A stretch of 25,069 nt of DNA from assembly GCA_964634885.1 (NCBI GenBank), contig CAZWLN010000063.1, positions 1-25,069 of the forward strand. The letters are read 5' to 3'. Of this stretch, positions 16,638 to 24,854 are shown piece after piece. The first letter of the stretch is position 1. Every line of letters starts with the position of its first letter. The position numbers and the translations under genes are program-made. A model generated the notes under the pieces. The model was given only the letters and a program-made list of their open reading frames with translations. It was not told the origin of the DNA and ran no database searches. Origin of the DNA: DAINRZ01 sp964634885. GTDB taxonomy: Bacteria; Bacteroidota; Ignavibacteria; Kapaibacteriales; UBA2268.

Positions 16638-16683
16638 ACCACCCCTTGTCAGATACACCAATGGCATAATGATAAGGGGTGGT
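16638..16683 (-). terminator. Rho-independent terminator of tRNA-Pro
   Basis: ACCACCCCTT (16638-16647) pairs with AAGGGGTGGT (16674-16683), and the stem extends by three more pairs including one G-U. On the minus strand the stem is followed by TGTTTTTTTTATT, a strong U-tract, so it ends the tRNA transcript. The plus strand lacks a U-tract, but the hairpin may also shape the lipoprotein mRNA end. Confidence 0.8.
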
Positions 16684-16765
16684 CTATTTCTACCCTATCC
16701 CGCAATTTATTCTTGAGAAACTCAATTTTTCAACTTAGTCTGAATCCTGAACCTTTAAAATTTTG

Positions 16766-16841
16766 TCGGCGTGAGAGGATTTGAACCTCCGACCCCTACT
16801 ACCCCAAAGTAGTGCGCTAAACCGGGCTGCGCCACACGCCG
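16766..16841 (-). tRNA. tRNA-Pro (anticodon GGG)
   Basis: The minus strand folds as a full 76-base cloverleaf. The acceptor is CGGCGTG/CACGCCG, with C1-G72 as is usual for bacterial tRNA-Pro. The D stem is GCGC/GCGC, the anticodon stem CTACT/AGTAG with loop TTGGGGT, and the T arm GGAGG-TTCAAAT-CCTCT. The discriminator is A. The 5-bp anticodon stem places GGG at positions 34-36 with G37. CCA is not encoded. It reads CCC and CCU codons. Confidence 0.93.
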
Positions 16842-16854
16842 ACTAACAAGATTA

Positions 16855-16885
16855 CAAAAATACGACAGCTTTACGATATTTCAAA
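16855..16885 (-). promoter_or_regulatory. Bacteroidota-type promoter for tRNA-Pro
   Basis: On the minus strand TTTG (complement of 16882-16885) is followed after exactly 19 bases by TATTTTTG (complement of 16855-16862). This matches the TTTG-N19-TAnnTTTG consensus of the primary sigma factor in Bacteroidota. Transcription would begin a few bases before the tRNA. Confidence 0.7.
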
Positions 16886-16973
16886 ATAAATATTTACCTT
16901 TTTTGCAATTTTTCTGAATTTTTTCTGAGATTTTTTTTCATAAATATACTACTCCTATAAATATACACATGAC

Positions 16974-17004
16974 AAACTGCAATTTTTTTAATAATTTGCA
17001 GTTT
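16974..17004 (+). promoter_or_regulatory. Hairpin in the speA leader
   Basis: AAACTGCAA (16974-16982) and TTGCAGTTT (16996-17004) form a perfect 9-bp stem with a 13-base T/A loop, 42 bases before the preferred speA ATG. It may be an mRNA leader structure or an operator. No known riboswitch is recognised. Confidence 0.4.
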
Positions 17005-17046
17005 CACAATTGACGTTTTTTGAACCGGAAATGGAAGAGGGGGCAA

Positions 17047-18936
17047 ATGAGAAAATGGAGAACAGAAGACTCGGCTGAGACATACAACGTAAACGGATGG
17101 GGTATGAGCTACTTCGGCATCAACGAAAAAGGCAATGCAACGGTTACGCCCGGCAAGAACGGCGTCTCTATTGACCTGAAAGAACTGATAGACGAATTGC
17201 TGATCAAAGATGTTTCGACGCCTGTTCTTCTGCGCTTCCCCGACATCCTGGACAACAGGATTGAAAACCTCGCCAACTGCTTCCGCCACGCCGCCGAAGA
17301 ATATGACTTCAAAGGCCAGTATTACAGCATCTACCCCGTCAAGGTCAACCAGATGCAGCCCGTCGTCAAAGAAATTGTTCGCTACGGCACCAAATTCAAC
17401 ATCGGCCTCGAAGCCGGTTCCAAACCCGAACTTCATGCAGTGCTGGCTTTCGCAGAAAAACCGGAGACACTCATCATTTGTAACGGGTACAAGGACGAGA
17501 GTTTCATCGAACTCGCTCTCCTGGCCCAAAAGATGGGAAAAAACATACTCATCGTCGTAGAGAAACTCAACGAGATGAAGCTGATATTCAAGATCTCACG
17601 CAAACTGAAGATCAAACCCAACATCGGCATCAGGATCAAGCTTGCCAGCTCCGGCAGCGGCAAATGGGAAGAATCGGGCGGCGACCAGAGCAAATTCGGC
17701 CTCAACGCCAGCGAGCTCCTCGAAGCCGTAGCCATTGCCCGCAAGGCCAAGATGCTCTCCTCCATAAGGCTGCTCCACTTCCACCTGGGAAGCCAGATCA
17801 CAAAGATACGCAAGATCAAGAACGGCCTTAAGGAATGTTCCCAATTCTTCGTACAACTTCAGAAAATGGGCTGCAACATAGATTTTGTGGACCTGGGCGG
17901 CGGCCTCGGCATCGATTACGACGGTTCCAAAAGCTCCAGTCCCAGCAGCATCAATTACTCAATACAGGAATATGCCAACGACGCAGTCTATGTTTTTAAG
18001 GACGCCTGCGACAAGAACTCCATCAAACACCCGAACATCCTCACCGAATCGGGCAGGGCGCTGACAGCCCACCACTCTGTGCTCATCTTCGACGTATTAG
18101 AGAAAACCGAGCTTCCGGAATGGGACTCCGACATCGTAATCGACGACAAATGCCACGAACTGGTAAGGGAACTGTACAAGATCTGGGACTCGCTCATTAA
18201 CTCCAATATGCTCGAAGCCTGGCACGACGCCCAGCAAATTCGGGAGGAAGCCCTCGACATGTTCAGCCTCGGGCTGCTCGACCTCGAAAACAGGGCCTTA
18301 GTTGAAAGGCTCTTCTGGTCGATTGCCCGCGATGCTTACGACATGAGCATGGAAATGAAGCACGGCCCTGTGGAGATCAAACGCCTGAACCGCTTCCTTA
18401 CAGATAAATATTTCTGCAATTTCTCGATATTCCAGTCCCTGCCGGACTCCTGGGCCATAGACCAGATATTCCCGATCATGCCCATACACAGGCTGAACGA
18501 GAAGCCCGACAGGTTCGCAACAATACAGGACATCACCTGCGACTCGGACGGGAAAATCGACCACTTCATCGGACCGAGGGAAGACTCCCATTACATTCCC
18601 CTCCACGAACTGAAAGAAGACGACCCCTATTACATCGGTGTCTTCCTGGTAGGTGCATATCAGGAGATACTCGGAGACCTGCACAACCTGTTCGGCGACA
18701 CCAACGCCGTACATGTCCTGGTCAACGAAGACGGCTATGAAATTCAGCAGATAATCGACGGAGAGACCGTAGCCGACGTACTGAGCTACGTACAGTACAA
18801 CTCGAAGAAACTCGTCAGGACCATGGAAACATGGGTAACAAGCTCAGTCAAGAGCGGCATCATTACCGCCGAAGAAGGCAAGGAGTTCCTGGCAAACTAC
18901 AGGTCTGGCCTTTACGGCTATACTTACCTTACATGA
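17047..18936 (+). CDS. speA: Biosynthetic arginine decarboxylase
   Basis: The enzyme is PLP-dependent, converts L-arginine to agmatine and CO2, and makes the first step of the agmatine route to putrescine and spermidine; it is cytoplasmic. The start is taken at ATG 17047 (629 residues), preceded by GGAAGAGG. A TTG at 17020 would add nine residues. The sequence aligns throughout with Escherichia coli SpeA (658 residues). It shows the PLP-lysine motif YPVKVNQ (Lys99), LEAGSKPEL, GSGKWEESGGDQSKFGL, LLHFHLGSQ (about 243-250), LGGGLGIDYDG, ILTESGRALTAHH, DITCDSDGKIDH (the Cys-containing active-site segment shared by this fold-III family), GAYQEILGDLHNLFGD and the C-terminal GLYGYTYL. It is divergent from tRNA-Pro and followed by a small gene 53 bp downstream. 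pdxH, which makes its cofactor, lies just beyond on the other strand. Confidence 0.97.
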   Translation: MRKWRTEDSAETYNVNGWGMSYFGINEKGNATVTPGKNGVSIDLKELIDELLIKDVSTPVLLRFPDILDNRIENLANCFRHAAEEYDFKGQYYSIYPVKVNQMQPVVKEIVRYGTKFNIGLEAGSKPELHAVLAFAEKPETLIICNGYKDESFIELALLAQKMGKNILIVVEKLNEMKLIFKISRKLKIKPNIGIRIKLASSGSGKWEESGGDQSKFGLNASELLEAVAIARKAKMLSSIRLLHFHLGSQITKIRKIKNGLKECSQFFVQLQKMGCNIDFVDLGGGLGIDYDGSKSSSPSSINYSIQEYANDAVYVFKDACDKNSIKHPNILTESGRALTAHHSVLIFDVLEKTELPEWDSDIVIDDKCHELVRELYKIWDSLINSNMLEAWHDAQQIREEALDMFSLGLLDLENRALVERLFWSIARDAYDMSMEMKHGPVEIKRLNRFLTDKYFCNFSIFQSLPDSWAIDQIFPIMPIHRLNEKPDRFATIQDITCDSDGKIDHFIGPREDSHYIPLHELKEDDPYYIGVFLVGAYQEILGDLHNLFGDTNAVHVLVNEDGYEIQQIIDGETVADVLSYVQYNSKKLVRTMETWVTSSVKSGIITAEEGKEFLANYRSGLYGYTYLT

Positions 18937-18937
18937 G

Positions 18938-18950
18938 CGGTACAGTACCG
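18938..18950. other. Small palindrome after speA
   Basis: CGGTACAGTACCG, symmetric around one base, lies two bases after the speA stop and 39 bases before the next start. It can form a 5-bp stem with a 3-base loop and may be a minor mRNA processing or protection element. There is no U-tract. Confidence 0.25.
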
Positions 18951-18989
18951 GCTGTAATAACCGATTATTGAAAGTGAAAGGAAAAGGCA

Positions 18990-19247
18990 ATGGCAAAGAA
19001 GACATATATAATACCCGGCAAGGCGCCCGACTTGGGACGCAAAGCGAGGAAAGTCACGGATCTCATCGAGAAGAAGAACCGTACAGACCAGTTGTCCATT
19101 CGCAACCTGAGACTCAAGGAAGTCGAAACCCTCGACGTCTACGCCCGGATAAAGGCCAAAGTTGCCTATCTTAACAAGATGCTCAGAAAAAAAGAACCGT
19201 CAGACATCGCACAGATCATTCATTACTGGGTGAAGCAGGAAAGCTAA
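18990..19247 (+). CDS. Small basic protein of unknown function
   Basis: The protein has 85 residues. The ATG is preceded by AAAGGAAAAGGCA, a good ribosome site. It is strongly basic, with no signal peptide or membrane segment. Residues 1-45 are lysine/arginine-rich (MAKKTYIIPGKAPDLGRKARKV), and the rest is predicted helical (VYARIKAKVAYLNKMLRKKEPSDIAQIIHYWVKQES). The C-terminal pattern 'P.DIAQII..W' recalls the short helix by which FliF-type ring proteins bind partners, but no flagellar gene is nearby and the match is too short to use. It lies 53 bp after speA on the same strand and may share its transcript. Function unknown. Confidence 0.7.
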   Translation: MAKKTYIIPGKAPDLGRKARKVTDLIEKKNRTDQLSIRNLRLKEVETLDVYARIKAKVAYLNKMLRKKEPSDIAQIIHYWVKQES

Positions 19248-19255
19248 AAGTATTG

Positions 19256-19277
19256 TCTTTTTTAATCTCAGATAAAA
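19256..19277. terminator. Possible weak convergent terminator
   Basis: In the 31-bp gap between the 85-residue gene and pdxH, an AT-rich imperfect inverted repeat (CTTTTTTAATCT with AGATAAAAA) offers a U-run on both strands. The GC-poor stem makes this tentative. Confidence 0.3.
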
Positions 19278-19278
19278 A

Positions 19279-19923
19279 TTACGGATTCAGCCTGGCCATA
19301 TTCCACTTCTCACCGTCTAATGTGTACTGTACGCGGTCGTGAAGGCGGCTTTCCCTCCCCTGCCAGAACTCGAAAGCCTCAGGTACAAGCCTGTAACCGC
19401 CCCAGAATGGCGGCAACGGTACATTGACGGGGTATTTAACCATCAGGGCTGCAACACGGCGCAGGAGGGCAAACCTGCTGGCAAGCGGCTCGCTCTGCTT
19501 CGAAGCCCAGGCTCCCAGACGCGATTCATATGGCCTGGTACGGAAATAGGCTTCGGATTCCTCAGCGCTGACCTTCTCAACCCGTCCTTCAATCCTTATC
19601 TGCCTCTCGAGTATATCCCAGAAAAACAGGATCGACGCCTGCGGATTCTCTTCCATGTCCCTGCCCTTGCGGCTTTCATAGTTGGTGTAGAACACGAAAC
19701 CACGCTCGTCCCAGTTCTTAAGAAGCACATACCTTGCAGAAGGCATTCCCGATTTGCCGGCAGTACAAATGGCCATTGCGTTAGGGTCCAGTTCCACTAC
19801 TTCCACAGCTTTGTCGAACCAAAGCCTGAATTGGTCAAAAGGATTCTTTAAGGCATTCTCAACGTCGAATTTCTCTTTTCCGTATTCTCTTCTCAGGCTG
19901 TTCAGCGAACTTACCAGCGACAT
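19279..19923 (-). CDS. pdxH: Pyridoxamine/pyridoxine 5'-phosphate oxidase
   Basis: This cytoplasmic FMN enzyme oxidises pyridoxamine or pyridoxine 5'-phosphate with O2 to pyridoxal 5'-phosphate (PLP), the last step of PLP synthesis or salvage. The start is at ATG 19923 (214 residues), with GGAG nine bases upstream; a TTG at 19938 would add five residues and is less likely. Diagnostic segments are YGKEKFDVENALKNPFDQF, MAICTAGKSGMPSARYVLLK, GFVFYTNYESRKGRDMEENP, ILFFWDILERQIRIEGRVEK, FRTRPYESRLGAWASKQSE, PPFWGGYRLVPEAFEFWQG and the C-terminal RLHDRVQYTLDGEKWNMARLNP. Length and all the FMN- and PLP-phosphate-contacting regions match the family. The gene is convergent with the speA pair; SpeA uses PLP, but an operon link does not exist. 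Confidence 0.97.
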   Translation of the reverse strand: MSLVSSLNSLRREYGKEKFDVENALKNPFDQFRLWFDKAVEVVELDPNAMAICTAGKSGMPSARYVLLKNWDERGFVFYTNYESRKGRDMEENPQASILFFWDILERQIRIEGRVEKVSAEESEAYFRTRPYESRLGAWASKQSEPLASRFALLRRVAALMVKYPVNVPLPPFWGGYRLVPEAFEFWQGRESRLHDRVQYTLDGEKWNMARLNP

Positions 19924-19994
19924 TTTCCGTTTCTCCAATAGTTTTTAATTTCAAAATTAAGAAATTTTTCCAATCTGTACGGCATTTGATTACC

Positions 19995-20006
19995 ATCCGG
20001 CCGGAT
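19995..20006. other. 12-bp perfect palindrome upstream of pdxH
   Basis: ATCCGGCCGGAT lies 72 bp before the pdxH ATG and just after the terminator of the 20076 gene. It could be a regulator site for pdxH or chance; no family match is recognised. Confidence 0.25.
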
Positions 20007-20017
20007 ATAAAAAGAAA

Positions 20018-20040
20018 CCGGCAACTAACGTCATTGCCGG
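20018..20040 (-). terminator. Rho-independent terminator of the fibre gene
   Basis: CCGGCAA (20018-20024) and TTGCCGG (20034-20040) form a 7-bp stem with a 9-base loop. On the minus strand TTTCTTTTTATAT follows. It lies 36 bp past the stop of the 20076-24764 gene. Confidence 0.8.
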
Positions 20041-20075
20041 CTCCTGTATTTTACTATTAACCGTAAACGAAATAA

Positions 20076-23000
20076 CTATTTACTTACAGTCTTGAAATCG
20101 CTTTTCATCAGGTAATCGTTCAGGTTGCTTACCATCTTCTGCAGGCTGGCATACTGTTCCTTCAACTGGGCATACTGAGCCTGTAAAGTTGCAATGTCTG
20201 CAACCTTGCTCTCAAGAGCGGCAATCTTCTCATTCTGTTTTTTAATAAGCTCCTGCTGTTCTTTGATTGCATTGATCAGCACAGGGATGAGCTTGTTATA
20301 GTCCACGCTCCACAATGCCTTCGATTCATCCTCCGGCTTGTTTACGGCTTCGGGAATGACCTTGTACAGTTCCTGTGCAACGAGGCCGATTGTATGCTCG
20401 CTGTCATCGCTTACTTCCAATTTGCCGTTCCCGAAAGAAGCGCTGTGATGGTCATATTCTTTGGGTACAAGCCTCATTACCTCGTCTAAGCCGTAGCCCA
20501 AAGGAGCCTGTGCTGTTTTCACCCTGCCGTCGGAATAGGTTGACCAGGCAAAAGCCATACCTTCGCCGCCGGCGCCGGCAACGTTGGGCAGCGTAATCCT
20601 GCTTGTGGGGCTGTTGAGGCCGAAACCGACATAGTTGTTGGATGCAAGGGCATAAATAGTATTGTCGGAAGTACCGTCAACAATGAAGTTGGCATTCTGG
20701 TTCTTGCTGTTAAAATGGAAATGGGCGTCAACTACATGGAATGTATTGGTCTCTAAGGAGACATCGGCAGAGCCGCCTACATCGAGATTGCCCCTGAAAC
20801 CGAATGAGTAGGCGCCGACGCTAAGGTTGCTGCCGCCGGGAATAGCCGAGTAATCGCCGCTGGAAGTGTTTGAACCGCCGCCGGAAACGACAGCCCCCTC
20901 GCCCGATGCAGTATTGTCGGTGCCACCGGCAACGGTAGCGAAATCATCGGTAGCTTTGTTCAAAGCTCCACCGCCTACAGTAGAGCTTCCATTCAGCCCG
21001 GAAGTACTTGCAGTGTTGAATATGCCGCCGGCAACAGTACCGCCGTCGGAGCTTGCAACGTTGTCCCCACCACCCCCAATAGTCGAATTGGTACCACTCG
21101 CAAAATTATTTGTACCACCGGTAATTGTCGAATTATATCCGTTGGCTGAATTGTTTACGCCGCCGCCGATGAAACAGGTCTCACCGGATGCAGTATTCTT
21201 ATTGCCGCCGCAAACGACGTCGTAGTCGTTGGCAGACACGTTGTCGGAGCCGCTCAACACAGCGCAGTATTTCTTGTTCTGGGTGTTTGTTCCCGTTCTT
21301 GAACCGGTCAGTTCGAAACCTCCAAAATTAATATGAGTTTTAGCCATTGTACCGTAAAGTGTAGTGCCGTTGCGGGCAATACCCCAATCCTTGGCAGTAA
21401 CGAGTACCGAATTGACTAGTTGGAAGTCACCTATCCTGATCCAGCCGTTAATACCATCGTTTACTTCTACGTTATTGGAATTGTACCTGATGGAGCCTGC
21501 AACAGGATCCGCATCGCTGCCTATTTTCAGGATGCCGTTAACCTGCAGGGCCTGCAAGGGCGTGCTGGTACCAATGCCTACACGGTCATTGGCTGCATCC
21601 ATATAGAATACATAATCGGTGTTGTCGCCGTCTAAGCGGAAGTTCGCAGCAGCGTTCGTATAATTGAAATGGAAATTGGCATCTACGATATGGAATGTTT
21701 CAGGCTCGCCGCTGACATTGACCTGCGAGACGGGATTGGAACCGATGCCCCCGCGGAAACCGAAGGACCTGTCCCCTACTATCAACTGGCTGCCGCCTGC
21801 AACAACTGACCTGACGCCTCTTGCTTCGTTGGCAACACCGCCAAGTACCGCAGAGGCTATGCCCGAAGCCAGGTTCACATCGCCGCCGGCAACGACGGAG
21901 TGGACATTGGAAGCAACGTTCGACCGGCCTCCGAGCACCGTACAGTAGCCGTAGTTCTGGCCTGACGTACCTGTTTCCGAAGCGCCGAATCCAAGGTTGA
22001 TGTGTGTATTGGCAGCAGTGCCGAAGAGAGTAACCCCGTCCGTTGCAATGCCGCCGCTCAAAGCGCTGATGTATGCTGCAGGAGTTGTGTTTGAAGTCCA
22101 GGTCGTTGCCATTCCGGCAATTTCATTATCTACATAGGTTTTTACGGCAAGCTGTGTCGGAATTGTGGTATTATCCGCAGCAGTCATGGTCCCATCATTG
22201 GAAATGTCATCTACGACAGATCCGGCACCCAGCCTGAATGTACCGTTAACATCGAGAAGTGCGCCGGGGGCGTTGGTACCAATGCCAATCCTGTCGGTTG
22301 CACCGTTGAGGAAAAAGACATTGTCGTTATTATCGCCGTCCAGTCTGAAGTTAGCTGCTTCATTGTTGTAATTGAAGTGAAAATTAGCATCTACGATGTG
22401 GAAAGTCTCAGTCTCAGCGCTTACGTCAGTAACAACTGAAGGATTGCCGCCGATGCCGCCTCGGAAACCGAAGGATCTGTCGCCCACCGCAAGGTAGCTT
22501 CCGCCGGGGATAGCCGACCTTTGTCCGATGGCAGTGTTGTTGAAGCCGCCGGTGATTGCGGAATATGTACCTGAGACAGTATTGCCGCTGCCTCCACCGA
22601 CGAACGAATAGGCATTCTGTGCTGTGTTATTATTGCCGCCGGTAACCGTACAGTACTGGTAATTCTGGCCGGACATGCCGGTTACGGAAGAACCGAAGCC
22701 GAGATTGATATGAGTAGAAGCATTGGAGCCGTAAGCCGTATTGTTATACCTGATCAGGCCCCAGTCTCCGTCGGTTGCAAGGACATTGGTCGTACCGTTC
22801 AGGTTCCAGTAGCCGCCTGTACTGAAATCTACCCATACGGAACCGTCATAGCCCTGGAAATTAGTCCCGTTCCAGCGTATCATGCCGGCACTGGCATTTG
22901 CTGTCGTACCAAGCTGAACGCCGCCGTTAACAGCAATGTCTCTCGACACGAGTACCGGGCTTGCAGCACCGGCAGGCGTAGTGAATGTTGCAGAATTGGC

Positions 23001-24764
23001 AGCACCCGGCAGCCCGAGAACATAGTAATCTTCCGAAGCAATGGATTCTGCTCCGATCTTGCCGTTAGCCCAGATGTCTCCGTAAGTTTTAACAGCAGTC
23101 CTGTCGGCGCTGCCGTTTGTGTTCCTTACCACCAGGACGGCATTGTCTGCGTCAGTAGGATCGGGCCCGTATGTACCGGCACTGTTACCTTCAAGGTACA
23201 GAGATCTGCCGTCAACGTTGTTTTCAAACCTGGCAATGTAGTTATTCCCACCTGCTATATCATTGCGGTAAATTCCAAACAATTCCAGGCCGTTTGTCGT
23301 TCCGGAATATGTAAAAGGCAGGTAGAGGACGTCGTTTGTCCACTCGGCGTAGCCGTCCGTACCGTTCCACCTCAGCACCTGGCCACCGGCAGCATCCACA
23401 GGCGAGCTGAAAGCCCAGCTTCCTGCTCCGTTGTCCCAGTACAGCATCTGCCCGTTGTTTGTTCCGCCTGTAATTGTAAGCGGATTGACCGTACCGTCGC
23501 CTGTCAGCGGGAAAGCCGACGTTACGGAAGCCAGCGATGAAGCCGGCCGCCATTCCATCTGGTTCTGGCTATTGTTCCAGGTCAGGGCGTAACCGTCGGT
23601 GGAAGGCCCTGTCTGGTTCAGTGTGCTGATATTATATGCGTGGATGAGCTTGGAAGCCCATCCTGATATGGTATAGGTCAGCACTCCGTTGGAAGTACCC
23701 GGCTCGAGTTTGCCGAATAGTATGTGATTATTAGGTATCATGGCATTATTGAATATGCCCGCTGCCCACTTCTTACCGTCATAATAAAATATATAATTCT
23801 TATAGACATTGGCTGTATCTATCTTTAAAGGATCGTCTGCCGTACCGGTACCGATTATCGGATACCTTGCATAAGCATTGCAGACCGGTATATCCCATTT
23901 CATTCTCTGGTTACTCTGGTCCCATACGAGGGCATACATATCTGTAGCAGTTCCGGCCTGGTTCACTGTGAACAGGTTAGAAGGAGTAATCAGACCGCCG
24001 CTCCACAGATTGTTCTTAAACATAAGAACTTCGTTGTTCATGATGAAATTCGGGGAGTCGTTAAGTTGCAGAGGATTGTTGACCGTTCCGGCTCCCTGGA
24101 GTGGATTCGCAGTAAAAATGGTATCATTGGTCCAAACGGCGCTGCCGCTGCTGTTAACCGTCAGGATCTGGCCTTCTTTTGCTTTTTCAGTATTGATATT
24201 TGCTGCTTTGACGGACTTCAGCGCCAGCTTTTTATTGTTAATTACACTATCCTTGATCAGCGGTGAAGGATAGGTCCCAGTCAGCTCGCCACCGGCAGGC
24301 CCGCCCGGAGGAATTGTAATATTCGGGTCAAGTTTAGCCTGCGTGATGGACCCGTCGGGTACCGTCTTTGCAAGTGTAGCGTAGTCGGCTTTTTCCGAAC
24401 TTTCTGACCGGAACGAGTAAGGAACTGTTGTAAGAGGCACCCTCGGATAGGGCGAACCTGAATTCTCGATCATTATCTCAAGCCAGTATGGCTTGTCAAA
24501 ACTGATGTCCAAAGGCAGAGTATTGCCGAGGTAAACGTTAATGTACCCGAACTCGGCTGTCACTGTCTGGTACTCAGACCATAGTACATCGCCACCGGTT
24601 TTACTATTATAAATAGTAAATGTCATCAGGAATGAACCGTTGAGCGGTTTGTTATCCTGATCACATAAAAGCGCCTGATAGTTGACGATCTGGGGTACTT
24701 GCGCATATATTAGTTTGGACAATAACAAAAACACAGCTATAAAAACCAGAAATCCTTTCTTCAT
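20076..24764 (-). CDS. Fibre-like protein with YadA-head modules and self-cleaving S74 domain
   Basis: The protein has 1562 residues. Signal peptide MKKGFLVFIAVFLLLSKLIYAQ; AGGGAG lies nine bases before the ATG. Residues 23-125 form an N-terminal domain (VNYQALLCDQDNKPLNG, YWLEIMIENSG, TVPYSFRSESSEKADYA) that typically opens such proteins in Bacteroidota. Residues 126-660 repeat 'PL.G.GT..NPL.I' (220, 302, 419) and 'L.W(D/N)......W' strands. Three modules follow with GG.NNTASG.YS.I.GG repeats of the YadA head/Hep_Hag type, suggesting a trimeric beta-roll. The end is a Peptidase_S74 intramolecular chaperone with the SDGRVK motif (Ser1411, Lys1416, the family's catalytic pair), GLVAQELYKVIPEAV and a coiled coil (about 1485-1550). 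By family knowledge S74 guides trimer folding and then cuts itself off. There is no T9SS module and no YadA anchor, so the route across the outer membrane is unclear. Confidence 0.88.
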   Translation of the reverse strand: MKKGFLVFIAVFLLLSKLIYAQVPQIVNYQALLCDQDNKPLNGSFLMTFTIYNSKTGGDVLWSEYQTVTAEFGYINVYLGNTLPLDISFDKPYWLEIMIENSGSPYPRVPLTTVPYSFRSESSEKADYATLAKTVPDGSITQAKLDPNITIPPGGPAGGELTGTYPSPLIKDSVINNKKLALKSVKAANINTEKAKEGQILTVNSSGSAVWTNDTIFTANPLQGAGTVNNPLQLNDSPNFIMNNEVLMFKNNLWSGGLITPSNLFTVNQAGTATDMYALVWDQSNQRMKWDIPVCNAYARYPIIGTGTADDPLKIDTANVYKNYIFYYDGKKWAAGIFNNAMIPNNHILFGKLEPGTSNGVLTYTISGWASKLIHAYNISTLNQTGPSTDGYALTWNNSQNQMEWRPASSLASVTSAFPLTGDGTVNPLTITGGTNNGQMLYWDNGAGSWAFSSPVDAAGGQVLRWNGTDGYAEWTNDVLYLPFTYSGTTNGLELFGIYRNDIAGGNNYIARFENNVDGRSLYLEGNSAGTYGPDPTDADNAVLVVRNTNGSADRTAVKTYGDIWANGKIGAESIASEDYYVLGLPGAANSATFTTPAGAASPVLVSRDIAVNGGVQLGTTANASAGMIRWNGTNFQGYDGSVWVDFSTGGYWNLNGTTNVLATDGDWGLIRYNNTAYGSNASTHINLGFGSSVTGMSGQNYQYCTVTGGNNNTAQNAYSFVGGGSGNTVSGTYSAITGGFNNTAIGQRSAIPGGSYLAVGDRSFGFRGGIGGNPSVVTDVSAETETFHIVDANFHFNYNNEAANFRLDGDNNDNVFFLNGATDRIGIGTNAPGALLDVNGTFRLGAGSVVDDISNDGTMTAADNTTIPTQLAVKTYVDNEIAGMATTWTSNTTPAAYISALSGGIATDGVTLFGTAANTHINLGFGASETGTSGQNYGYCTVLGGRSNVASNVHSVVAGGDVNLASGIASAVLGGVANEARGVRSVVAGGSQLIVGDRSFGFRGGIGSNPVSQVNVSGEPETFHIVDANFHFNYTNAAANFRLDGDNTDYVFYMDAANDRVGIGTSTPLQALQVNGILKIGSDADPVAGSIRYNSNNVEVNDGINGWIRIGDFQLVNSVLVTAKDWGIARNGTTLYGTMAKTHINFGGFELTGSRTGTNTQNKKYCAVLSGSDNVSANDYDVVCGGNKNTASGETCFIGGGVNNSANGYNSTITGGTNNFASGTNSTIGGGGDNVASSDGGTVAGGIFNTASTSGLNGSSTVGGGALNKATDDFATVAGGTDNTASGEGAVVSGGGSNTSSGDYSAIPGGSNLSVGAYSFGFRGNLDVGGSADVSLETNTFHVVDAHFHFNSKNQNANFIVDGTSDNTIYALASNNYVGFGLNSPTSRITLPNVAGAGGEGMAFAWSTYSDGRVKTAQAPLGYGLDEVMRLVPKEYDHHSASFGNGKLEVSDDSEHTIGLVAQELYKVIPEAVNKPEDESKALWSVDYNKLIPVLINAIKEQQELIKKQNEKIAALESKVADIATLQAQYAQLKEQYASLQKMVSNLNDYLMKSDFKTVSK
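20598..21335 (-). repeat. Fibre protein module 3, expanded
   Basis: Residues 1144-1389. It opens HINFGGFELTGSRTGTNTQ and closes with SFGFRGNLDVG, TFHVVDAHFHFN, ANFIVDGTSDN and VGFGLNSPTSRITL. It contains about nine GG..N.ASG head repeats, three times as many as modules 1 and 2, and is more diverged. Confidence 0.7.
21534..22004 (-). repeat. Fibre protein module 2
   Basis: Residues 921-1077. It has the same order as module 1: HINLGFGASETGTSGQ, three head repeats, DRSFGFRGGIG, ETFHIVDANFHFNY, AANFRLDGDN, VGIGTSTPLQALQVNG. It is the copy most like module 1, implying a recent duplication. Confidence 0.75.
22236..22712 (-). repeat. Fibre protein module 1
   Basis: Residues 685-843 of the fibre protein. 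It opens HINLGFGSSVTGMSGQ, continues with about three YadA-head repeats, then DRSFGFRGGIG, ETFHIVDANFHFNY, AANFRLDGDN and IGIGT.APGALLDVNG. Modules 1 and 2 are also close at DNA level. Confidence 0.75.
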
Positions 24765-24854
24765 TACAGTATCTCCCTAAATTTATTTTATATTAGTTTC
24801 TTTCTGTCATCAAATCATATATTATGCTGTCAATAATTATTAAAAAAAACATAA

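Noticed and set aside
16766..16841. tRNA-Pro with anticodon TGG
   Set aside because: That reading would need a mispaired anticodon stem; the perfect CTACT/AGTAG stem gives GGG.
16894..17529. 211-residue minus-strand ORF opposite speA
   Set aside because: It overlaps the PLP-lysine region of speA in antisense and has no family motif.
19150..19247. FliF-like C-terminal motif in the 85-residue protein
   Set aside because: The match is only about ten residues and no flagellar genes are nearby.
20866..22600. Regularly spaced short repeats suggesting a CRISPR array
   Set aside because: The repeats are in-frame, degenerate codons of the YadA-head GG.N.ASG motif, not identical repeats with unique spacers.
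22710..23540. 276-residue plus-strand ORF opposite the fibre gene
   Set aside because: Antisense shadow of a repeat-bearing coding region.
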